Source of the DNA: RBG-13-51-18 sp050014095
GTDB taxonomy: Bacteria > Chloroflexota > Dehalococcoidia > Dehalococcoidales > RBG-16-60-22
Assembly (NCBI GenBank): GCA_050014095.1
Contig: JBEKDZ010000001.1
Span: 310,001 to 374,000 of the forward strand
Length of the DNA stretch: 64,000 bases
Direction: 5' to 3'
The position numbers and the translations under genes were made by a program. Position 1 is the stretch's first letter; every line of letters starts with the position of its first letter. Positions 59,159-64,000 of this stretch are shown here, in pieces. The notes under the pieces were generated by a model. The model saw only the letters and a program-made list of their open reading frames with translations. It made no database searches and had not been told where the DNA came from.

Positions 59159-59560
59159 CTATTTATCCGCTACCTGCTTTTTAATAGCTTCAGTGATATC
59201 TGTAGTTTTCGTACCGGGCCCGAATATCGCCTTAATGCCCATTTTTTTCAGAGCGGGAATATCGTCCTCGGGGATAATGCCGCCAGCCACTACGATAACA
59301 TTAGCCATCTTCTTTTCTTTCAACCCCTTCATGACGTCTGAAAAAAGCTCGAGGTGGGCTCCGGAGAGGCAGCTTAAGCCGATGACGTCCACATCCTCCT
59401 GTAAAGCCGCCTGGATAATCATCTGTGGGGTCTGGCGAATGCCGGTGTAAATGACCTCCATACCGGCGTCCCGCAACGCGCGGGCGACCACTTTAGCGCC
59501 GCGGTCGTGGCCATCAAGGCCGGGCTTGGCGATGAGGACACGTATTTTTTTATGAGTCAT
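59159..59560 (-). CDS. mcmB: Methylmalonyl-CoA mutase, B12-binding small subunit
   Basis: A 133-residue cobalamin-binding domain from the ATG at 59560 (GGAGCG upstream); a longer version to 59593 has no support. Seen: KIRVLIAKPGLDGHDRGAKVVARALRDAGMEVIYTG, with the D-x-H-x-x-G motif and lower axial His, DVIGLSCLSGAHLELFSDV and VVAGGIIPEDD. It pairs with the large subunit at 60329 for succinyl-CoA/methylmalonyl-CoA conversion. An epimerase gene lies between them. A MeaB-type GTPase chaperone is not seen in the window. Confidence 0.95.
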   Translation of the reverse strand: MTHKKIRVLIAKPGLDGHDRGAKVVARALRDAGMEVIYTGIRQTPQMIIQAALQEDVDVIGLSCLSGAHLELFSDVMKGLKEKKMANVIVVAGGIIPEDDIPALKKMGIKAIFGPGTKTTDITEAIKKQVADK

Positions 59561-59588
59561 CGTAAACGCTCCTGCGTATCTTTTTCCT

Positions 59589-59672
59589 GTCATTCTGAGG
59601 GAGCGAAGCGACCGTGAGAATCCGTTCTTTTTTCGGATTCTTCCCCTTCACTATGTTCAGGGTCAGAATGAC
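59589..59672. repeat. Intergenic repeat family B
   Basis: GTCATTCTGAGGGAGCGAAGCGACCG and CAGAATGAC ends, with AATCCG...CGGATT inner stem, between the mutase small subunit and epimerase genes. Confidence 0.8.
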
Positions 59673-59675
59673 ATG

Positions 59676-60080
59676 TTATTTTCCCTTCGGCTGGATAAGC
59701 TCCACCAGCACACCGCTGATGGATTTAGGATGAATAAACCCGATTTGTCCCGCCACCCCGTCCCTGCCCTCTTTATCGATTAGCTGAAAACCTTTATTCT
59801 CCATTTTCTTCAGTTCGCCGTTAATATCGTCAACCTCTAAAGCGATATGGTGCAGTCCCTCGCCGCGTTTTTCCAGAAACTTGGCCATGGCGCTATCGGG
59901 TCCCATCGGCTCAAGAAGATCAATCTCTACCTCATCGCCTATTTTAAAACAAGCCTCGGTCACTTTCTGGCAAGGGGCTCCCTGGATATGCGCCTTGACG
60001 CCCAGCAGTTTTTCAAACAGGGCAACGCTTTCTTTTAAGTTGTTGACGGCGATGCCGATATGATGGACTCTTTTTATCAT
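59676..60080 (-). CDS. mce: Methylmalonyl-CoA epimerase
   Basis: A 134-residue VOC-fold metalloenzyme interconverting (R)- and (S)-methylmalonyl-CoA. Seen: VHHIGIAVNNLKESVALFEKLLG at the N-terminus with metal His, DEVEIDLLEPMGPDSAMAKFLEKRGEGLHHIALEVDDI (second His and Glu) and SGVLVELIQPKGK. It lies between the two mutase subunit genes, making the propionyl-CoA/methylmalonyl pathway assignment firm. AGTAAACGCAAATG start with weak Shine-Dalgarno. Confidence 0.94.
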   Translation of the reverse strand: MIKRVHHIGIAVNNLKESVALFEKLLGVKAHIQGAPCQKVTEACFKIGDEVEIDLLEPMGPDSAMAKFLEKRGEGLHHIALEVDDINGELKKMENKGFQLIDKEGRDGVAGQIGFIHPKSISGVLVELIQPKGK

Positions 60081-60106
60081 TTGCGTTTACTCCATTATTA
60101 TCTTAT

Positions 60107-60326
60107 CCTCGCCCCATCGTGGGAGAGAAATAAGAGCCTGCCCCGTTCACGGTGAACCGTTCAGGGTGAACCCGTACTTGATACGGGGTGAGGGGCACAA
60201 CATGTGCTAACTCAATATCCCCCTCAATCCCTTCAGAGTGAACCCTTCAGGGTGAACCCCCTTCTAAAAAGGGGGAAACTGTATCCCCACCTCCACTCCC
60301 TGGATTCCAGCTTCCGCTGGAATGAC
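60107..60326. repeat. Composite repeat cluster (families A, C, D with inserted modules)
   Basis: Partial family A (CCCCATCGTGGGAGAG), a 50-base insert with GTTCACGGTGAACCGTTCAGGG and CCCGTACTTGATACGGGG, then a family C fragment interrupted by CTTCAGAGTGAACCCTTCAGGG, and family D GGATTCCAGCTTCCGCTGG with AATGAC. The gap 60081-60328 holds only this. Confidence 0.75.
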
Positions 60327-60328
60327 GG

Positions 60329-61984
60329 TTAGAAAATCACCGACTCCCTTTGTATGCCGAAAACGCCGCGTAGGGTATCGCAGATTTCACCGACGGTAGC
60401 GTAAGCCTCGACACAGCGGATAAAAGCCGACATGGTGTTTTCTTTACCTAAAGCGGCTTTCTTCAGATTTTCCAGTGACGCGGCGACTTCTTTGGAGTTA
60501 CGCTCCTGCTTCACTTTTTTTAGCGCGGCGATTTGCTTTTTCTCGGCGGCGGGGTCGACGCGGAGGAGGCTTTTAATTTTAGCGTACGGAGCGACGAATT
60601 TATTCACGCCGACTATTATCCTTTTTTCCGCTTCTACCTCCTGCTGGTAACGGTAGGAGCTTGTCTGGATTTCTCGCTGTTGGAAGCCTTTTTCAATGGC
60701 TTTAATAGCGCCGCCAAGAGAGTCTATTTTATCAATATATTTTTGCGCCGCCGCTTTAATCTCCTGCGTCAAGGCCTCCACCATAAACGCTCCCCCCAGG
60801 GGATCGACGGAGTCCGCCACGCCGCTTTCGTAAGCCAGCACCTGTTGGGTGCGCAGGGCGGTGGTCACCGCTTCCTCCGAGGGGGTAGCGTACGCTTCAT
60901 CGAAGGAGTTGGTGTGGAGTGACTGCGTGCCGCCAAGGACGGCCGCTAAAGCTTGCACCGCCACGCGGACGATGTTGTTATAGGGCTGCTGGGCGGTTAA
61001 AGCGCAGCCGGCGGTCTGGGTATGGAACCGCAGCATATAGCTCCGCGGGTCTTTAGCGTGAAAACGCTCCTTCATTATCTGCGCCCAAAGGATACGCGCG
61101 GCGCGGAACTTGGCGACCTCCTCCAGCAGGTTGTTATGCGCATCGAAGAAGAAGGAAAGCCTGCCGGCAAATTCGTCGATATTCAGTCCTCTGTCTAAAG
61201 CTGCCTGAACATAAGCAATACCGTCGGCTAAAGTAAAGGCTATTTCCTGCACCGCGGTCGAGCCCGCCTCGCGGATATGATAGCCGCTGATGCTGATGGT
61301 GTTCCAGCGGGGCAGGTTCAAGCCGCAATATTCAAAAATGTCCGTCGTCAGGCGCATGGATGGTGCGGGGGGATAAATATAAGTGCCGCGGGCGATATAC
61401 TCTTTCAAAATATCGTTCTGGATGGTACCGTCCAGCTTATCCCACGATATGCCCTGCTTTTTAGCCAGGACGATATACATCGCGAGCAGGACGGGTGCGG
61501 TAGAGTTAATCGTCATGGAGGTGCTCACTTTATCCAGTGGGATATCTTTAAGGAGGACTTCCATGTCGCGCAGGGTATCAATGGGCACACCTACTTTGCC
61601 TACCTCGCCGCGGGAGAGGGGATTATCCGAATCATAGCCAATCTGGGTGGGGAGGTCGAAGGCGACACTTAAGCCGGTCTGGCCTTGCTCTAAAAGATAG
61701 CGATAGCGTCGATTCGATTCCTCTGCCGAGGCATAGCCGGAGTATTGTCGCATCGTCCAGAGTCGACCGCGGTACATAGTGGGCTGGATGCCCCGCCCGA
61801 AGGGATACTCTCCCGGATAGCCGAGCGATGCCTCGAGGTCGATACCCGCCAGGTCTTCAGCGGTATATACGGGTTTAACAGCCATGCCGGATGTAAGCTC
61901 GAAAGAAGGCTGGCGTTCCGGGAAACGCTTAAGAGCCGGCTTCAGTACCTCTTTTTCCCACTTTTCCTTACGTTTAGAGGGCAT
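60329..61984 (-). CDS. mcmA: Methylmalonyl-CoA mutase, large (catalytic) subunit
   Basis: A 551-residue TIM-barrel catalytic subunit. Seen: MRQYSGYASAEESNRRYRYLLEQGQTGLSVAFDLPTQIGYDSDN, with the Tyr used by methylmalonyl-CoA mutases, GTIQNDILKEYIARGTYIYPPAPSMRL with the Arg that binds the carboxylate, SISGYHIREAGSTAVQE and GGTQSLHTNSFDEAYATPSEEA. Tyr and Arg together favour methylmalonyl-CoA over isobutyryl-CoA (family knowledge). Start overlaps the Fur gene stop by one base, so translation is coupled. Confidence 0.95.
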   Translation of the reverse strand: MPSKRKEKWEKEVLKPALKRFPERQPSFELTSGMAVKPVYTAEDLAGIDLEASLGYPGEYPFGRGIQPTMYRGRLWTMRQYSGYASAEESNRRYRYLLEQGQTGLSVAFDLPTQIGYDSDNPLSRGEVGKVGVPIDTLRDMEVLLKDIPLDKVSTSMTINSTAPVLLAMYIVLAKKQGISWDKLDGTIQNDILKEYIARGTYIYPPAPSMRLTTDIFEYCGLNLPRWNTISISGYHIREAGSTAVQEIAFTLADGIAYVQAALDRGLNIDEFAGRLSFFFDAHNNLLEEVAKFRAARILWAQIMKERFHAKDPRSYMLRFHTQTAGCALTAQQPYNNIVRVAVQALAAVLGGTQSLHTNSFDEAYATPSEEAVTTALRTQQVLAYESGVADSVDPLGGAFMVEALTQEIKAAAQKYIDKIDSLGGAIKAIEKGFQQREIQTSSYRYQQEVEAEKRIIVGVNKFVAPYAKIKSLLRVDPAAEKKQIAALKKVKQERNSKEVAASLENLKKAALGKENTMSAFIRCVEAYATVGEICDTLRGVFGIQRESVIF

Positions 61985-62463
61985 TAATTATTACCTCTGC
62001 GGGATGATTTTTTACGGCACTGCTCGCAAATACCGAAGACACCCACGTGCCGCAGCTCCGCTTGGAACTGATAATCACGCATTAAAATATCTTTCAGCGA
62101 GGATAGCGCCGATTCATCAATATCGGTCACCGTGCCGCACGATTGGCAAACCAGATGATGATGGTGGCCACTCTCTTCTGCATGGTATCTGATGCGCCCT
62201 TCCCCAAGGTTTATTTCATAGACCATGCCGAGCTTCTTTAAAAGCTCCAGGGTGCGATAGACTGTGGAGATATTAACATCAGGATATTTGGCGGCGACTT
62301 GAGCATAAATTTCCTCCGCGGAGATGTGTTCGTCGCTGCTTTCTATCGCCGCGAGAATCATCAGTCGCTGGGGAGTTAACCGATACCCCTTTTCTCTTAG
62401 GCTCTCCATAATATGATGCGCCTGGCTGTGCGAATGACCGTGTGGATGCTGCGACTTAGCCAT
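61984..62463 (-). CDS. Fur-family metalloregulator
   Basis: A 159-residue Fur/PerR/Zur-type repressor. It starts at ATG 62463, overlapping the DUF169 stop by one base. Seen: a His-rich leader HPHGHSHSQAHH, the wing helix YRLTPQRLMILAAIESSDEHISAEEIYAQVAAKYPDVNISTVYRTLELLKKLGMV, HHHHLVCQSCGTVTD (metal and zinc Cys pair) and ICEQCRKKS as second Cys pair. Metal specificity is not set by sequence. Its place inside the mutase operon is unusual. Confidence 0.93.
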   Translation of the reverse strand: MAKSQHPHGHSHSQAHHIMESLREKGYRLTPQRLMILAAIESSDEHISAEEIYAQVAAKYPDVNISTVYRTLELLKKLGMVYEINLGEGRIRYHAEESGHHHHLVCQSCGTVTDIDESALSSLKDILMRDYQFQAELRHVGVFGICEQCRKKSSRRGNN

Positions 62464-63206
62464 TAATAGTCTTCCAGTCCCCACTGTTTAAACATCGCTT
62501 TATAAAAATCCGGTCGCGGGAAATCCGGCTGCATAAAGTAATTGTTGTTGCGATAGGCGAAGCCCTGTTCCTGGAATTTGTTAAGATTAACGAGGAGTTC
62601 GGCTAACTTATCCGCCGGCACGGCGAACATCATCTCACCCTCGTCACAGAGAGCGCGCTGGTATTCGCCGGGGTCAGGCAAAACCACCCAATACCCACCC
62701 TTAAGCATGGGGGTAACAACGGCATGTGCGCAGGAGGGCGGGAAGAAACGACCGTTAACTTGCAATACTTCTTCATGGGTAAAAGAGAGCAGTAGACTTC
62801 TTAGCTGGGCGGTATTGGAATAGATAATCACCACATCCGGTTTAAAGGAGGCAGTCTTAAGCGGCGCGGTAAGGACACCGATATATTTGCCGTAGTCGAA
62901 CATTTCATAGGGGTGCATGCGGGTGGGGTTGGGGCCTGGAGGCAACGGCACCATGCCGTAAGCCATGAGAGCGGCAGGACACCAGTGGTCTTCCTTGAGC
63001 ATGGCGACGGCGGTGCCTTCCCGCCGTGATAGAGCGAAAGCCTGGCACTGGGAAAGGTGATAATGGCGGTCACGCTTGGGGCGTACCGCTTCTTTCGGAA
63101 TGTCAGCCTCTTTTACCAGCATTTTAACGGCAACGGGGTGGGTTCTTAAGAGCAGGATTTTCTCCAGCTCTTCGCCGGAGCGATTGAACTCTTTAACGGT
63201 CGCCAT
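62463..63206 (-). CDS. DUF169 family protein
   Basis: A 247-residue DUF169 protein from the ATG at 63206, which has GGGAGG upstream. Seen: LRTHPVAVKML at residue 20, HLSQCQAFALSRREGTAVAMLKEDHWCPAALMAYGM, where the two Cys are family features, and SFTHEEVLQVNGRFFPPSCAHAVV. The function is not known; members occur in anaerobes with heme, corrinoid or redox genes. It is the first gene of a coupled set DUF169-fur-mcmA. Confidence 0.85.
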   Translation of the reverse strand: MATVKEFNRSGEELEKILLLRTHPVAVKMLVKEADIPKEAVRPKRDRHYHLSQCQAFALSRREGTAVAMLKEDHWCPAALMAYGMVPLPPGPNPTRMHPYEMFDYGKYIGVLTAPLKTASFKPDVVIIYSNTAQLRSLLLSFTHEEVLQVNGRFFPPSCAHAVVTPMLKGGYWVVLPDPGEYQRALCDEGEMMFAVPADKLAELLVNLNKFQEQGFAYRNNNYFMQPDFPRPDFYKAMFKQWGLEDY

Positions 63207-63253
63207 GGCAATCAACCTCCCGGTTTTTAGGAAATGAATATCCAAATAACGGT

Positions 63254-63685
63254 TTATTTATATTGGCCGATTTTTGCTGAATAGATGTACATGATAGGCC
63301 GTTCGACATTCCGGATAATGACTGGACCGTGTTGTAAGCCAGCCGGTATACAGGCGGAAAAACTCCTGTCCATGATATTTTTTTCATTATCGATGGTGAT
63401 TTCAATTTCCGCGCCGAGGTCCTGGATATTATCGTAGTTGAAGCCGAAAAAGCCGAGTACCTCGTTGAAACCATGGGAATGCGATTCGCAAAGCTTTACT
63501 TCCTTGTTCGCTCCAGGCAGTATCCACTTGGCTTCGGCATAGAATTCAGCGCCGGGGACGGTATCGGCATCGACTTGAACGACCGGTTTAACTCTCATGG
63601 GGTCGTACTTGAGGCGGTAAGACGGATATTTAGGATTGGCTTTAGGCATATCTACAACGTATTTTGCGTTTTTACCCTGATGCAT
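63254..63685 (-). CDS. Cupin-like protein (1 of 2)
   Basis: A 143-residue cupin-type beta protein. Seen: ESHSHGFNEVLGFFGFNYDNIQDLGAEIEITIDNE near residue 74, whose two His and Glu resemble a cupin metal site, and SFSACIPAGLQHGPVIIRNVERPIMYIYSAKI with a further His. GAGG before the ATG. Its neighbour at 63729 has the same core, so the pair is a tandem duplication. Substrate unknown. Confidence 0.7.
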   Translation of the reverse strand: MHQGKNAKYVVDMPKANPKYPSYRLKYDPMRVKPVVQVDADTVPGAEFYAEAKWILPGANKEVKLCESHSHGFNEVLGFFGFNYDNIQDLGAEIEITIDNEKNIMDRSFSACIPAGLQHGPVIIRNVERPIMYIYSAKIGQYK

Positions 63686-63728
63686 TTCAATTACCTCTTT
63701 CTAAAAATATACGAATATGATTTTTAAG

Positions 63729-64000
63729 TTAAATATATTTGTCGCCGGAACCGAGGGTTAAATGGAACATAGGCCTATCGAAACGGCGGAAGACCAGCGG
63801 GCAGTGTTCCATATTTGCCGGGATGTATATCATAAAACTCTTGGTTAAGGTGAATTTTTCATCTTCCAGCCAGAACTCAATTTCACCGCCAAGGTCAGAG
63901 GGGTCGTCGATATTCGTGCCCATGTAGGAGAAAATCTCGATGAAGGGATGGGAGTGAGGCATGATGCCGGGCACTTTCCCGCTCTTGACCAGTTCCGGAG
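63729..64000 (-). CDS. Cupin-like protein (2 of 2), N-terminus outside window
   Basis: The frame is open to the last base, so the gene starts outside; an internal Met at 63974 is probably not the start because the upstream residues (PELVKSGKVPGIMPHSHPF) continue smoothly. Seen: MPHSHPFIEIFSYMGTNIDDPSDLGGEIEFWLEDEKF and SFMIYIPANMEHCPLVFRRFDRPMFHLTLG, the same order of His, Glu and His as its neighbour. A metal-binding cupin is likely; function unknown. Confidence 0.7.
   Translation of the reverse strand, partial: PELVKSGKVPGIMPHSHPFIEIFSYMGTNIDDPSDLGGEIEFWLEDEKFTLTKSFMIYIPANMEHCPLVFRRFDRPMFHLTLGSGDKYI

Overview
This window is bacterial chromosome, densely coded, with a G+C content close to one half apart from an A+T-rich first gene and an A+T-rich stretch near 49.4 kb. 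The gene content points to a strict anaerobe of the Chloroflexota, most likely the Dehalococcoidia. The basis is the order recA-recX-rny-ymdB-PHP-plsY-cca-secD-secF, an ADP-forming acetyl-CoA synthetase beta subunit, a tungsten aldehyde ferredoxin oxidoreductase, rubrerythrin, an ETF with fused ferredoxin domain, archaeal-style NurA/HerA and many CaiB/BaiF CoA-transferases. The assignment is an inference from gene content; there is no rRNA or tRNA gene in the window to confirm it.

Layout. 0-9 kb: a truncated DUF2971 gene, MTA phosphorylase, a MetE/UroD-like protein, an SDR, a kinase pair of the COG2187/COG0645 type held as two separate genes, a lipoprotein, a GNAT, a PHP phosphoesterase, a methyltransferase and dUTPase. 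9-25 kb: a catabolic block with crotonases, aldehyde ferredoxin oxidoreductase, a MarR regulator, SDRs, then a B12-dependent glutamate-mutase-like set (E, S and MutL/GlmL subunits) followed by three CaiB/BaiF CoA-transferases and another crotonase. 25-36 kb: housekeeping core (ACD beta, recA, recX, RNase Y, YmdB, PHP, PlsY, CCA enzyme, SecDF). 36-43 kb: LysE exporter, NurA, a QueG-like Fe-S protein, a HAS-barrel-like protein, HerA, PlsC, IspH. 43-48 kb: UroD-family protein, acyl-CoA dehydrogenase, EtfB, ferredoxin, EtfA with fused ferredoxin. 48-52 kb: Fic protein and a short lipid/ribosome cluster (DUF177, L32, FabD, FabG). 52-57 kb: purine salvage (PRTase, adenine deaminase, two methyltransferases, HGPRT). 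57-64 kb: S1/P1-like protein, rubrerythrin, and a methylmalonyl-CoA mutase locus (two subunits plus epimerase) co-directional with a Fur-family regulator, a DUF169 protein and two cupin-like proteins.

How it fits together. Two B12-dependent carbon-skeleton mutase systems lie about 40 kb apart. One is a clear methylmalonyl-CoA mutase with epimerase. The other is built on the glutamate mutase plan but has no methylaspartate ammonia-lyase beside it and sits instead with SDRs, CoA-transferases and crotonases. It is the best candidate here for an undescribed pathway. The acyl-CoA dehydrogenase/ETF/ferredoxin set could take electrons from, or give them to, these acyl-CoA reactions.

Intergenic DNA is heavily populated by short palindromic, MITE-like repeats of at least five families (about twenty clusters). 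Several copies carry a further short module inserted inside the palindrome. Most gaps longer than 80 bp consist of these repeats. No gene-free stretch exceeds 300 bp. No CRISPR array, transposase, rRNA or tRNA was seen.
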